Below, piece by piece: positions 47,152 through 56,582 of a DNA stretch of 64,000 nucleotides (position 1 is the stretch's first letter; each line of letters opens with the position of its first letter). The DNA is taken from the NCBI GenBank assembly GCA_963848045.1, contig CAWKCC010000002.1, forward strand, positions 186,001 to 250,000, written 5' to 3'. The translations under genes were made by a program, and so were the position numbers. Below the pieces are notes generated by a model, which saw only the letters and a program-made list of their open reading frames with translations, made no database searches and was not told the origin of the DNA. The DNA is from CAVUAT01 sp963848045. GTDB lineage: Bacteria > Actinomycetota > Thermoleophilia > Solirubrobacterales > 70-9.

Positions 47152-49671
47152 GTGGCTAAGTCCGCTAGCGGCCGGGGCGCCGGCAAGAAGAGCGCCGCAC
47201 GCGGATCCGCCACCAAGATGCGCGGCAGCAAGTCCACACGCGCGGCGAAGGCAACCCCCAAGCGGGGCTCGAGCCCCTCGAGCTACGAGGCCAAGGACAT
47301 CACGGTGCTCGAGGGCCTGGAGGCGGTGCGCAAGCGCCCCGGCATGTACATCGGCTCGACCGGCCCCCGCGGGCTCCACCACCTCGTCTACGAGGTGGTG
47401 GATAACTCCGTGGACGAGGCGATCGCGGGGCACGCCAAGAAGGTCGTCGTCACGCTGCACCCCGACAACAGCTGCACCGTGGTGGACGACGGCCGCGGGA
47501 TCCCGGTCGAGAAGCATCCCAAGCTCCGCAAGCCCGCTGCGGAGGTCGTGATGACGACGCTCCATGCCGGCGGCAAGTTCGGCGACGGGAGCGGCTACAA
47601 GGTCTCCGGTGGCCTGCACGGGGTCGGCATCTCGGTCGTCAACGCGCTCTCCGAGACCCTCCGCCTCGAGATCTGGCGCGGCGGCAACGTCTGGGAGCAG
47701 AGCTACGAGCGCGGCAAGCCCGTCAGCAAGTTCAAGAAGGGGCGGGCGGTGAAGACCACGGGGACCACCGTGACCTTCAAGCCCGACATGGAGATCTTCG
47801 GTGAGGAGATCGAGTTCGACTTCGAGACGCTGGCCGAGCGCCTGCGCGAGACCGCCTTCCTGACCCGTGGGCTGAAGGTCGAGCTGATCGACGAGCGGGG
47901 CGCGGGCGAGAGGGTGGAGTTCCAGTACAAGGGCGGGATCGGGGACTTCGTCAAGCACCTGAACGAGTCCAAGGACCCACTGCACCGCAAGATCGCCTTC
48001 TTCGAGGGCGAGAGCAAGGAGGGCCATGTCGAGGTGGCGATGCAGTGGAACGCCTCCTACCAGGAGTCGATCTTCTCCTTCGCCAACAACATCAACACCC
48101 ATGAAGGCGGTACCCACCTGTCGGGCTTTCGCTCGGCGCTGACCAGGACCCTGAACGCGATCGCGCGCAGCAAGGGGCTCTTGAAGGAGAAGGACGAGAA
48201 CCTCTCGGGCGAGGACGTCCGCGAGGGCCTGACCGCGGTGATATCGGTGAAGCTGGCCGACCCCCAGTTCGAGGGCCAGACCAAGACCAAGCTCGGCAAT
48301 CCGCCGATCGAGGGACTGGTCAAGGAGGTCGTCAACCGCAAGCTCGGCGAGTTCCTGGAGGAGAACCCCGGCGACGCTCGCCGCATCCTGGTCAAGGCCG
48401 TCGACGCCGCCCGTGCCCGCGATGCGGCTCGCAAGGCCCGCGACCTGACCCGCCGCAAGTCCGCGCTGGAGAACTCGACGCTGCCCGGCAAGCTCGCCGA
48501 CTGCACCGTCAAGGATCCGCGCGACGCCGAGCTGTTCGTCGTCGAGGGAGACTCGGCCGGCGGCTCGGCGAAGCAGGGGCGCGACCGAAACACGCAGGCG
48601 GTGCTGCCCTTGCGCGGCAAGATCATCAACGTCGAGAAGAGCCGCATCGACAAGGTGCTCGCCAACAACGAGATCCAGGCGCTGATCACGGCGATCGGCA
48701 CCGGTGTCCATGACGAGTTCAAGCTCGAGGAGGCCCGCTACCACAAGGTGGTGCTGATGACCGACGCCGACGTGGACGGCGCCCACATCCGCACCCTGGT
48801 GCTGACCTTCCTCTACCGCCAGATGCCCGACCTGATCGAGGCGGGCTACGTCTACATCGCGAAGCCGCCGCTCTACAAGCTCAAGCAGGGCTCCCGTGAG
48901 GTCTGGATCGAGCGTGAGGCCGAGCTCGAGGAGCTCTTGCTGCGCGACAAGCTCGAGGAGTTCCGGATCATGGACGCCGACGGCAAGCAGCGCAAGCTCA
49001 GCAAGAGGCGCTGGCAGGACGTCACCCGCCACTACAAGGCCTTCGAGGGTTGGCTCTCCACGCTGCGGGCGGAGTTCGGCCACGAGCTGATCGACTTCAT
49101 CGCCGAGTCACACCTGATGGAGTCGCAGGCCAAGACGATGGCCGCCGCCGCCAAGCTGTTCAAGCTCAAGGACCCCAAGGATCGCGCCTACCAGACCAGC
49201 CTGGTCAAGTCCACCAAGGACAGCCTGGTCGTCAAGGGCACCCACCGCCGCTCGGGCCTCGCCCGCGAGCACAAGATGCCGAAGAAGCTGTTCGAGTCGA
49301 CCGCATACGGCGAGCTGATCGCGGCGCACGCGAAGCTGACGGCCCTGGTCGGGCAGCCGCCGTTCGTCGTCGCCCTCGGCGACAAGGAGGCCGAGGCCGG
49401 CTCCTTCGGCGAGCTGCGCCGCAGGGTTCTGGAGCTCGCGCGCGAGGGAGTCCAACTGCAGCGCTTCAAGGGGCTCGGCGAGATGAACCCCGAGCAGCTG
49501 CGCGAGACGACGATGGACCCCGCCAGCCGCACCCTGCAGCAGGTGGCGATCGACGACGCGGCCGCGCTCAACACCGAGCAGACCTTCTCGGACCTGATGG
49601 GCGACAAGGTGGAGCCGCGCAAGGAGTTCATCGAGCGTCACGCGCGAGACGTCAGGTTCCTGGATGTCTAG
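47152..49671 (+). CDS. gyrB: DNA gyrase subunit B (long form, with basic N-terminal tail)
   Basis: The ATPase subunit of gyrase, 839 residues. GTG 47152 has AAAGGA upstream. The first 45 residues are a basic, Lys/Ser/Ala-rich tail (KKSAARGSATKMRGSKSTR). Then ITVLEGLEAVRKRPGMYIGSTG, VVDNSVDEA, DDGRGIPV, GGKFGDGSGYKVSGGLHGVG (ATPase), the VVEGDSAGGSAKQGRDRNTQAVLPLRGK TOPRIM start, and MTDADVDGAHIRTL. Between KPPLYKLKQG and LQRFKGLGEMNPEQL lies an extra segment of roughly 165 residues, as in Gram-negative GyrB; most Gram-positive GyrB lack it. The stop overlaps gyrA by 8 bases. Confidence 0.96.
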   Translation: MAKSASGRGAGKKSAARGSATKMRGSKSTRAAKATPKRGSSPSSYEAKDITVLEGLEAVRKRPGMYIGSTGPRGLHHLVYEVVDNSVDEAIAGHAKKVVVTLHPDNSCTVVDDGRGIPVEKHPKLRKPAAEVVMTTLHAGGKFGDGSGYKVSGGLHGVGISVVNALSETLRLEIWRGGNVWEQSYERGKPVSKFKKGRAVKTTGTTVTFKPDMEIFGEEIEFDFETLAERLRETAFLTRGLKVELIDERGAGERVEFQYKGGIGDFVKHLNESKDPLHRKIAFFEGESKEGHVEVAMQWNASYQESIFSFANNINTHEGGTHLSGFRSALTRTLNAIARSKGLLKEKDENLSGEDVREGLTAVISVKLADPQFEGQTKTKLGNPPIEGLVKEVVNRKLGEFLEENPGDARRILVKAVDAARARDAARKARDLTRRKSALENSTLPGKLADCTVKDPRDAELFVVEGDSAGGSAKQGRDRNTQAVLPLRGKIINVEKSRIDKVLANNEIQALITAIGTGVHDEFKLEEARYHKVVLMTDADVDGAHIRTLVLTFLYRQMPDLIEAGYVYIAKPPLYKLKQGSREVWIEREAELEELLLRDKLEEFRIMDADGKQRKLSKRRWQDVTRHYKAFEGWLSTLRAEFGHELIDFIAESHLMESQAKTMAAAAKLFKLKDPKDRAYQTSLVKSTKDSLVVKGTHRRSGLAREHKMPKKLFESTAYGELIAAHAKLTALVGQPPFVVALGDKEAEAGSFGELRRRVLELAREGVQLQRFKGLGEMNPEQLRETTMDPASRTLQQVAIDDAAALNTEQTFSDLMGDKVEPRKEFIERHARDVRFLDV

Positions 49672-52453
49672 CCCGCTGCCCGCCGACGGCGATGGCTCAC
49701 TGGATGCGCTGACCGGCAACGTCGAGCCGCGCGAGCTCGAGAAGGAGATGCGCTCGTCGTATCTCGACTACGCGATGAGCGTGATCGTCGGCCGCGCGCT
49801 GCCCGATGTGCGCGACGGCCTCAAGCCCGTGCACCGCCGGGTTCTCTACGCCATGCATGACCTTGGGTTGCAGCCCAATCGCGCCTACCGAAAGTGCGCC
49901 TTCATCGTCGGTGAGGTAATGGGCAAGTACCACCCGCACGGTGACTCCGCGATCTACGACACCCTGGTGCGGATGGCCCAGGAGTTCTCGCTGCGCTATC
50001 CGCTGGTCGACGGCCAGGGCAACTTCGGCTCGATCGACGGTGACCTCGCCGCCGCCATGAGGTACACCGAGGCGCGGCTCGGACCCCTCGCCACCCAGAT
50101 GCTTCGCGACATCGACGCCGACACCGTCGACTTCGGGCCCAACTACGACGAGCGCACCCAGGAGCCGCTGCTGCTGCCGTCGCGCTTTCCGAACCTGCTC
50201 GTCAACGGGGCGGCGGGCATCGCCGTCGGAATGGCGACCAACATCCCCCCGCACAACCTGCGCGAGGTGACCGGGGCGGTCAACGCCTTCATCGACGACC
50301 CGGAGATCGACCTCAAGGGCCTGATGAAGCACATCAAGGCCCCAGACTTCCCGGGGGGCGGCACGATCATGGGCACCGAGGGCGTCCGCGACGCATACGC
50401 GTCGGGCCGCGGCTCGGTCAAGGTGCGTGCCAAGGCCCACGTCGAGCCGATGAAGAACGGCAAGGAGTCGATCATCGTCACCGAGCTCCCCTTCCAGGTC
50501 AAGAAGGGCGGCGAGGGCGGGCTGATCACCAAGATCGCCGACCTCGTGCGCGACAAGAAGATCACGGGCATCTCGGACCTGCGCGACGAGTCCGACCGCT
50601 CGGGGATGCGCATCGTGATCGAGTTGAAGCGCGGCGGCGACCCGGCAAAGGTCGTGCTCAACCAGCTCTACAAGCGCACCTCGATGCAGCAGAACTTCGG
50701 GATCAACATGGTCGCGCTGGTCGACGGTGTCCCTCGCACGCTGAGCCTCCTGGAGGCGATCCGCCACTACGTCGTGCACCAGCGCGACGTGATCACCAGG
50801 CGGACCCAGCACCAGCTCTCACGCGCCGAGGCGCGGGCGCACATCCTCGAGGGCCTGCTGATCGCGTTGGACAACCTCGACGCCGTGATCAAGCTGATCC
50901 GCGCCTCGGCCGACCCCGACACGGCCCGCGACGGTCTCGTGGACAAGTTCGAGCTGAGCCGCCCTCAGGCACAGGCGATCCTCGATATGCGCTTGCAGCG
51001 CCTGACGGCGCTCGAGGCCGACAAGATCAAGGACGAGCACGCGGAGCTGATCAAGCTGATTAAGCGCCTGCGCGCGATCCTCGCCGACGAGTCGAAGATC
51101 CTGGGGATCGTCAAGGACGAGCTCGACGAGATCGCGGAGCGCTACGGCGACGACCGCCGCACCGAGATCGCCGCAGCGGAGGGCGAGGTCGACATCGAGG
51201 ACATGATCGCCGACCAGCAGATGGTGGTCTCGCTGACCGCCTCGGGCTACGCCAAGCGCCTTCCCCTCGCCACCTACCGCCAGCAGCGGCGCGGCGGCCG
51301 CGGGGTGATGGGGATGAACCTGAAGGAGGGCGACTTCATCGAGCACCTGCACGTCTGCTCCACCCACGACTACCTGCTCTTCTTCACCAACCGGGGCAAG
51401 GTCTACCGGCTCAAGGTCTATGAGCTCCCCGAGGGCTCGCGGACGGCGAAGGGGCGGGCGCTGGTCAACGTGCTGCCGCTGCGCGACGGCGAGCGGGTGA
51501 TGGCGGTGATCCCGACCCGCGACTTCTCAGAGGGCAAGTACCTGGTCTTCGGCACGGCCAAGGGGATGGTCAAGAAGACCGAGTTCCGAAGCTACGACAC
51601 CCCGATCCGCGCCGACGGCATCATCGCGATCAACATCCGCAAGGGAGACGAGCTGGTGGAGGTTCGCCAGACCTCGGGCGATGACGACATCATCATGGTC
51701 TCGAAGTCGGGGTACGCATCGCGCTTCAACGAGGAGCTGGTGCGGCCCATGGGTCGCGGCACGGCCGGCGTCAAGGGCATGAACGTCTCTGATCGCGGCA
51801 ACAGGGTGCTCTCGCTGGAGGTGGCGCGCGACGAGGACGAGTTGTTCGTGGTCACCGAGAACGGCTATGGCAAGCGCACCCCGCTGGCGCAGTACCCGGT
51901 CAAGGGACGGGGCACCAAGGGCGTGCTGACGATCAAGCTGACGACGAAGAAGGGCGGCCTGGCGGGAGCCATGATCGTACGCGGGCATCAGGAGCTGATC
52001 TTCATCTCCCAGTCGGGCATGGTGCAGCGCACGGGCGTCTCGGGGATCTCGCGGATGGGCCGCTCGACGCAGGGCGTGCGCGTCATGAACCTGAAGTCGG
52101 GCGATCGGGTGAGCGCCGTTGCCCTGGTTGTCGAGTCCGCCAACGGCGAGGACGAGAAGGGCGCTGACCTGGCGGCGGAGGAGGCGGCGGCCGAGGCCGC
52201 CGGCGAGGACCGCGCCGAGGTCAGGCTGGGCGCCGAGCTCGATGCGACGGCCGCCGGGGGCGCCGCGCCGGCAAAGCGGAAGGCCACCCGCTCGAAGGCC
52301 GCGAAGACGGCCGGCAGGTCCCGAGGCTCAGGGGCGGCCGCCTCGAAGGAGGCGCCGAAGCGCGCTGTCAAGAAGGCGGCGGCCCCGAAGAAGCCCGCTC
52401 AGCGCAAGGCGCCCGCCAAGAAGAAGCCGGCCGCCAAGCGCAAGAAGGCATAG
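49664..52453 (+). CDS. gyrA: DNA gyrase subunit A (with histone-H1-like C-terminal tail)
   Basis: The 929-residue breakage-reunion subunit. The active tyrosine is Y134 (AAMRYTEARLG). In the quinolone region HPHGDSAIYDT the key residues are Ser95 and Asp99, the drug-sensitive type. DFRSYDTPIRADG-like blades form the C-terminal beta-pinwheel; the GyrA box is QQRRGGRG. Beyond the pinwheel (about residue 830) is an acidic stretch, then about 60 residues of Lys/Ala/Pro repeats (KKAAAPKKPAQRKAPAKKKP), like histone H1 or HupB tails. Normal GyrA is near 820-860 residues. ATG 49664 lies within the gyrB end. Confidence 0.97.
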   Translation: MSSPLPADGDGSLDALTGNVEPRELEKEMRSSYLDYAMSVIVGRALPDVRDGLKPVHRRVLYAMHDLGLQPNRAYRKCAFIVGEVMGKYHPHGDSAIYDTLVRMAQEFSLRYPLVDGQGNFGSIDGDLAAAMRYTEARLGPLATQMLRDIDADTVDFGPNYDERTQEPLLLPSRFPNLLVNGAAGIAVGMATNIPPHNLREVTGAVNAFIDDPEIDLKGLMKHIKAPDFPGGGTIMGTEGVRDAYASGRGSVKVRAKAHVEPMKNGKESIIVTELPFQVKKGGEGGLITKIADLVRDKKITGISDLRDESDRSGMRIVIELKRGGDPAKVVLNQLYKRTSMQQNFGINMVALVDGVPRTLSLLEAIRHYVVHQRDVITRRTQHQLSRAEARAHILEGLLIALDNLDAVIKLIRASADPDTARDGLVDKFELSRPQAQAILDMRLQRLTALEADKIKDEHAELIKLIKRLRAILADESKILGIVKDELDEIAERYGDDRRTEIAAAEGEVDIEDMIADQQMVVSLTASGYAKRLPLATYRQQRRGGRGVMGMNLKEGDFIEHLHVCSTHDYLLFFTNRGKVYRLKVYELPEGSRTAKGRALVNVLPLRDGERVMAVIPTRDFSEGKYLVFGTAKGMVKKTEFRSYDTPIRADGIIAINIRKGDELVEVRQTSGDDDIIMVSKSGYASRFNEELVRPMGRGTAGVKGMNVSDRGNRVLSLEVARDEDELFVVTENGYGKRTPLAQYPVKGRGTKGVLTIKLTTKKGGLAGAMIVRGHQELIFISQSGMVQRTGVSGISRMGRSTQGVRVMNLKSGDRVSAVALVVESANGEDEKGADLAAEEAAAEAAGEDRAEVRLGAELDATAAGGAAPAKRKATRSKAAKTAGRSRGSGAAASKEAPKRAVKKAAAPKKPAQRKAPAKKKPAAKRKKA

Positions 52454-52529
52454 CGCGCCGACCCGGCCTCCGAGATCGATGGGGCCCCGAGGGCTCCGAT
52501 GGGCCCGCGGCCGCCCTCGAACGGTCGCA

Positions 52530-53789
52530 TCAGAGGATGATGAAGCGGCCGAGGACGTACAGGCTGGCCAGCGCGACGCTCGAGATCATCACCGGCAGGC
52601 CCACCCTGAGGAACGCCATGAACCCGATCGGCTTGCCCACGCGCTCGGCCAGGCCCGCGGCGGCGACGTTGGCGGCGGCGCCGATGATGGTCGCGTTGCC
52701 GCCGAAGCACGCCCCAAGCGAGAGGGCCCACCAGTAGGCGTTGTCCCGGGCTCCTCCCAGTTGTTCCACGACGGGGATCATCGCCGTGGTGAAGGGGATG
52801 TTGTCGACCACTGCCGAGCCCGCGGCAGAGATCCAGATGATGCCCATCAGCTCCGCCGAGCGGTCGCCGCCGGTCAGCCCCTCGACGCTGTCCGCCACCT
52901 GGGCGATCGCGCCCGTCTGCTCCAGCGCGCCGACCATCACGAAGAGCGCCATGAAGAAGAACAGCGTCGGCCAGGCGAGACTCGAGAGCGCCTCGGAGAG
53001 ATCCATCTTGGTCACGATCAGCGCCACCGCCGCGCCCGCCAGCGCGACCGTGGCCGGCTCGATGTGAAGGTGCTGGTGGGCGAAGAAGAGGAGAATCGTC
53101 GCGATCATGATCGGACCGGTGCGCCGCAACTCTGCGGGGTCGGTGATCGAGTTGGCGGCGTCGAGCGCCATCACGAGGCGCCTGTTCTCGTCCTTCACCT
53201 GAAGCCGGGGCCGATAGAAGAGATAGAGGCCGGTCGTGGAGACGATGACCGCGAGCATCGCGATCGGGGCCAGGTTGACGATGAACTCGTTGAAGGTGAG
53301 ACCCGTGGCACCCGCGATGATGATGTTCGGAGGATCGCCGATCAGGGTCGCGGTGCCGCCGATGTTGGAGGCGATCACCTCGATGATCACCAGCGGAATC
53401 GGATCGATGTCCAGCGTGTCGGCGAGCAGGAAGGTGATCGGGACCATCAGCAGGATCGTCGTCAGGTTGTCGAGGAGCCCCGAGAGCAGCGCTGTGGTCA
53501 GCGCCAGGCTGATCACCACGCGAACCGAGCCCCCTCGCGAGATCTGCCCGGCCCGGATCGCGATGTAGTCGTAGACGCCGGTCTGCTGCGTGAGGACGAC
53601 GAGGATCATCATCCCGACCAGCAGCCCGATCGTGTTGAAGTCGACCGACTCGATGGCCCCCCGCTGTCCGAATCCGGAGACGAAGAGGACGACGAGAGCA
53701 GCCCCGAGCAGGGCCACCTTGGTCCGATGGATCCGTTCGCTTGCGATCACCGCCAGCGCGATGAGAAAGATCGCAACCGCCACTCCCAT
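52530..53789 (-). CDS. ArsB/NhaD-superfamily ion transporter
   Basis: A 419-residue polytopic transporter with about eleven helices. GLLVGMMILVVLTQQTGVYDYIAIRAGQ, LSGLLDNLTTILLMVPITFLLA, EVIASNIGGTATLIGDPPNIIIAGATG, SAVVDNIPFTTAMIPVV and LGACFGGNATIIGAAANV are the paired hairpin motifs of the ion-transporter superfamily that includes ArsB, NhaD, CitM and P-protein. Substrate (Na+/H+, arsenite or dicarboxylate) cannot be fixed; the GDPPNI pattern is shared by many uncharacterised members. GAGGAGGAG precedes the ATG. It converges with gyrA. Confidence 0.9.
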   Translation of the reverse strand: MGVAVAIFLIALAVIASERIHRTKVALLGAALVVLFVSGFGQRGAIESVDFNTIGLLVGMMILVVLTQQTGVYDYIAIRAGQISRGGSVRVVISLALTTALLSGLLDNLTTILLMVPITFLLADTLDIDPIPLVIIEVIASNIGGTATLIGDPPNIIIAGATGLTFNEFIVNLAPIAMLAVIVSTTGLYLFYRPRLQVKDENRRLVMALDAANSITDPAELRRTGPIMIATILLFFAHQHLHIEPATVALAGAAVALIVTKMDLSEALSSLAWPTLFFFMALFVMVGALEQTGAIAQVADSVEGLTGGDRSAELMGIIWISAAGSAVVDNIPFTTAMIPVVEQLGGARDNAYWWALSLGACFGGNATIIGAAANVAAAGLAERVGKPIGFMAFLRVGLPVMISSVALASLYVLGRFIIL

Positions 53790-53855
53790 CGCTCCTCCTC
53801 GGTCCGCGGGCCCTCCGCCCGGCGATGACCCCCAGGGTGTGTGAGTGGGCGCCGG

Positions 53856-53877
53856 ACGGCAACCCTACCGCTGCCGT
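53856..53877. promoter_or_regulatory. Inverted repeat near the ion transporter promoter
   Basis: ACGGCA and TGCCGT, 10 bases apart, flank a TAGGGT -10-like box (minus strand) 67-88 bases before the transporter start. Possible operator; the match is short. Confidence 0.3.
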
Positions 53878-53904
53878 GAGCACGATCGGCAGTCGGCCTC
53901 GGCC

Positions 53905-54522
53905 CTAAGCGGTGCTGAGGTAGGACTCCCAGGTCGCCGGGGTGCGAGGCGCCGCGATGCGGATGAAGACCGTCGGGCCGGGCGGGCGCGGGCGACTGCG
54001 CGGGTGCATGCGGATCTCATGCGGCATCCGGTTGCCCTTGCGACGGTTGCACGATGCGCACGACGCGACGATGTTCTCCCAGACCGACTCGCCTCCCCGG
54101 CTGCGCGGGATCACGTGGTCGACCGTCAGCCCGGGCTTGTCGCTGCCGCAGTACTGGCACATCCAATCGTCGCGGGCCAGGACGGCCTTGCGGGTGATGC
54201 GGCGGCGGTGCACGTTGCGCGGGACGCGCACGAAGCTGACCAGCCTGATCACCTCAGGTCGATCCAGCCGCATCGTCTCGGAGCGGAGCACGCCGTCACC
54301 GCGCTCGAGCAACTCGGCCTTCTCCTTGAGGATCAGCACGAGGGCGCGACGCACGCTGCAGACATTGAGCGGCTCGTAGCTGGCGTTCAGAACCAGCACC
54401 CGGCCCCTGGCGAGCCTGCGCACCTCCCCGAAGCGGGCCACACTCCCTCCGTGCTGGGCGCCCTGGCGCGCCCGGCCGGTTGCCGGTGACGCCCCGCTCC
54501 GAGCAGAGGCAAGCGTGCCCAT
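53905..54522 (-). CDS. HNH endonuclease
   Basis: A 205-residue HNH protein. GRVLVLNASYEPLNVCSVRRALVLILKEKAELLE is the characteristic actinobacterial N-terminal region. CQYCGSDKPGLTVDHVIPRSRGGESVWENIVASCASCNRRKGNR contains the zinc cysteines and the H-N-H triad. Such stand-alone HNH genes are widespread in actinobacteria and may act in repair; the role is unproven. The start is ATG 54522, 9 bases after a TAGAAT box; GTG 54441, with GGAGGGAGT before it, is an alternative that skips a low-complexity N-terminus. Confidence 0.9.
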   Translation of the reverse strand: MGTLASARSGASPATGRARQGAQHGGSVARFGEVRRLARGRVLVLNASYEPLNVCSVRRALVLILKEKAELLERGDGVLRSETMRLDRPEVIRLVSFVRVPRNVHRRRITRKAVLARDDWMCQYCGSDKPGLTVDHVIPRSRGGESVWENIVASCASCNRRKGNRMPHEIRMHPRSRPRPPGPTVFIRIAAPRTPATWESYLSTA

Positions 54523-54531
54523 CGAGGCGCG

Positions 54532-54537
54532 ATTCTA
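54532..54537 (-). promoter_or_regulatory. -10 box of the HNH gene, leaderless type
   Basis: TAGAAT on the minus strand, 9 bases before the ATG at 54522. Confidence 0.5.
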
Positions 54538-54582
54538 GCCAACGGCTCCCTGCGGCCGGGTCGACTGCGCAGCCGCCGGCGC

Positions 54583-55446
54583 TCAGGCTCCGGGCACTCC
54601 GCCGGAGCCGATCGGGTAGCTGCCGAGCAGCCGAACGGACTCGGCCTTCGAGCGGAGATCCTCGATCGCGTCGGCCACCGCGGGGTCCGAGGTCGAGCCC
54701 TCGAGATCGATGAAGAACATGTAGCGGCCGAGGCCCCGCCGCCGGGGGCGAGACTCGATCCGCGTCAGGTTGACGCCTCGCTCGGAGAACGCCGCGAGCG
54801 CCTCGACCAGCGCTCCTGGCCGGTCGGCCCCGAGCTCGGAGAAGACGAGCGCCGTGCGCCACTCGCCCGGTGCCGCCGCCCTCTTGCTCACCGCGTCGTC
54901 GCGGGCTATCCAGACGAAGCGGGTGATGTTGTCGGGCTCGTCCTCCACCGAGTCGCGGAGGATCGTGCAGCCGTAGAGCTCGGCAGCCGAGGCCGCGCCC
55001 AGAGCCGCCCACGGCCCATCCTGCTCGCTGACCAGCCGCACGGCCTCGGCTGTGCTGGCCGCAGCCCGCACCTCCGCCCGCGGCAGGTTCTCCCGGATGA
55101 AGCGGGCGCACTGCGCTGTGCCCTGGGGATGTGAGATCACCACCTCGATCTGCTCGAGCTCAAGCGGCTCACGCGCGATCAGGCGGTGGCTGATCGGGAG
55201 GTCGTGCTCACCGACGATGCTGACGCCCTCGGCGTCGAATGCGAGGGTGTCCAGCGTCGAGCGCACCGCGCCCTCGATCGAGTTCTCGAAGGGCACCAGC
55301 GCGCGTTCGGCCTCCCCCTCGCGAACGGCGACGATCGCCGCGTACACCGAGGGCGCGGGGAACCGATCCACCTCGGTGCCTGCGACGGCGTCCAGCAGCG
55401 CGTCCTCGGTGAAGGTGCCCCTTGGGCCGAGGTAGGCGATGCGCAT
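54583..55446 (-). CDS. pheA: Prephenate dehydratase
   Basis: This enzyme converts prephenate to phenylpyruvate in phenylalanine synthesis. The 287-residue sequence opens MRIAYLGPRGTFTEDAL. LVPFENSIEGAV, the ISHPQGTAQC region, the STAEAV and AALGAASAAELYG motifs, and DNITRFVWI (the Thr-Arg-Phe active site) follow. A C-terminal ACT domain (RPGALVEALAAFSERGVNLTRIESRPRR) gives feedback control by phenylalanine. It starts 6 bases after the membrane-anchored protein gene. Confidence 0.95.
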   Translation of the reverse strand: MRIAYLGPRGTFTEDALLDAVAGTEVDRFPAPSVYAAIVAVREGEAERALVPFENSIEGAVRSTLDTLAFDAEGVSIVGEHDLPISHRLIAREPLELEQIEVVISHPQGTAQCARFIRENLPRAEVRAAASTAEAVRLVSEQDGPWAALGAASAAELYGCTILRDSVEDEPDNITRFVWIARDDAVSKRAAAPGEWRTALVFSELGADRPGALVEALAAFSERGVNLTRIESRPRRRGLGRYMFFIDLEGSTSDPAVADAIEDLRSKAESVRLLGSYPIGSGGVPGA

Positions 55447-55452
55447 CGGGGA

Positions 55453-56535
55453 TCAGGCCGCGCCGAAGACGACCGTGTAGGAGGCCTCGTTGTTGTCGGT
55501 CAGCTGCTCCTCGGGCACCGGCTCGATCAGCACGTCGACGGTCGCGTCGCTGCCCGGCTGCGGCAGCGTCTGAAGCTGCAGGTTGACCTCAGTGGTGGCC
55601 CCCGGCGCGATGCTCGCGATCTCGCGAACGACCTCCTGTCCGTTGACCGACACGGTGACCGGGACGTTGGTCTCTTCGGTCTCGCCACCGTTGGTGACCT
55701 GCACCGAGACCTCCCGCGCGTCATTGGGCACGGTGGTGGGAGAGTCGGGGCTGAGCGCGGTGCCGCCGATCGAGGTCTGCACGAGCTCGAGCCCGCGCAG
55801 GGCGCCCGTCGGGGCGGTGCCGCCGACGCCGCTGAAGATCGAGACGATCTCGGCCTCGTCCAGGAACTTGACCGCGTCGTTTGCGGGCATGAAGTTGCCC
55901 GCGGGCAGCTGCGGAGGCTCGATGTCGTCGTCTGTCAGCACCTGCTTGATCTCGGTCGCGCCCAGCCGGCTCCAGAGGACGTCGCTCGCATAGAGCGACT
56001 TCATCTGGGCGCCGATCGTGTCGATCGCGTCCGCCGTCTCGGCGTCCGCGGTCGCCTGGCCGACGCTGGCGGAGATCCGATCCATGGCCTCGGTGCGAAG
56101 GCGCAGCGACTGCGTCGTGGCGCTCTGCGCGTCTTGCATCTGGTTGGGCACGCTGACGTTCTCCGCTCGGTCGAGCAGGGAGGCGCTGGCGCCTCGGATG
56201 CTGCTGATCTTCTCCTCCAGCGCCTGCTCGGTCAGCTGAGGGTCCTGAATCGCGTCGAAGAACTCCTCGCCGCGCTGCTGGGACTCCTGCATGATCGTGC
56301 TCACGTCCTGTGTGTAGTTGCGCAGCCCGCGGTCGGAGCGCGCCTCGAGGCAACCGCGAAAGCCGACCACGAGCAGGATCAGGAAGGCGATACCGGCGCC
56401 GGCTGCGATCATCCGGCGCACCAGATACTGCTGGCGCCGTCGCTGGGGGCCGCCGGGCTCGCGCCTGGGACGCTCCGGCTCCCGTGGGACGACCACCTGA
56501 TCTTCCCCGTCGAGGAATGCCAAGACGCCGCGCAT
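55453..56535 (-). CDS. Membrane-anchored extracytoplasmic protein with a CARDB-like C-terminal domain
   Basis: A 360-residue protein. A basic N-terminus rich in proline (PREPERPRREPGGPQRRRQQY) precedes one membrane helix (MIAAGAGIAFLILLVVGFRG, about residues 42-61). Then comes a long alpha-helical, coiled-coil-like region (TQDVSTIMQESQQRGEEFFDAI, LEEKISSIRGASASLL) and a C-terminal Ig-like/CARDB domain (ALRGLELVQTSIGGTAL; VSVQVTNGGETEETNVPVTVSVNG). It looks like a surface sensor or scaffold. It is divergent from the Ser/Thr-kinase gene by 47 bases, which may imply a link, but no function is known. Confidence 0.78.
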   Translation of the reverse strand: MRGVLAFLDGEDQVVVPREPERPRREPGGPQRRRQQYLVRRMIAAGAGIAFLILLVVGFRGCLEARSDRGLRNYTQDVSTIMQESQQRGEEFFDAIQDPQLTEQALEEKISSIRGASASLLDRAENVSVPNQMQDAQSATTQSLRLRTEAMDRISASVGQATADAETADAIDTIGAQMKSLYASDVLWSRLGATEIKQVLTDDDIEPPQLPAGNFMPANDAVKFLDEAEIVSIFSGVGGTAPTGALRGLELVQTSIGGTALSPDSPTTVPNDAREVSVQVTNGGETEETNVPVTVSVNGQEVVREIASIAPGATTEVNLQLQTLPQPGSDATVDVLIEPVPEEQLTDNNEASYTVVFGAA

Positions 56536-56582
56536 TATGACCCCGCAGGAACCCGGAGCGCGGCGCCGAAGGAGAAAGGGAG

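Noticed and set aside
46396..49083. An 895-codon open frame antisense to recF, dciA and gyrB
   Set aside because: The opposite strand encodes unmistakable gyrB, recF and dciA; the antisense product is a compositional shadow.
52454..52529. A terminator hairpin between gyrA and the ion transporter
   Set aside because: GGGGCCC and GGGCCC could pair, but they are self-complementary short blocks with many alternatives; no clear single stem.
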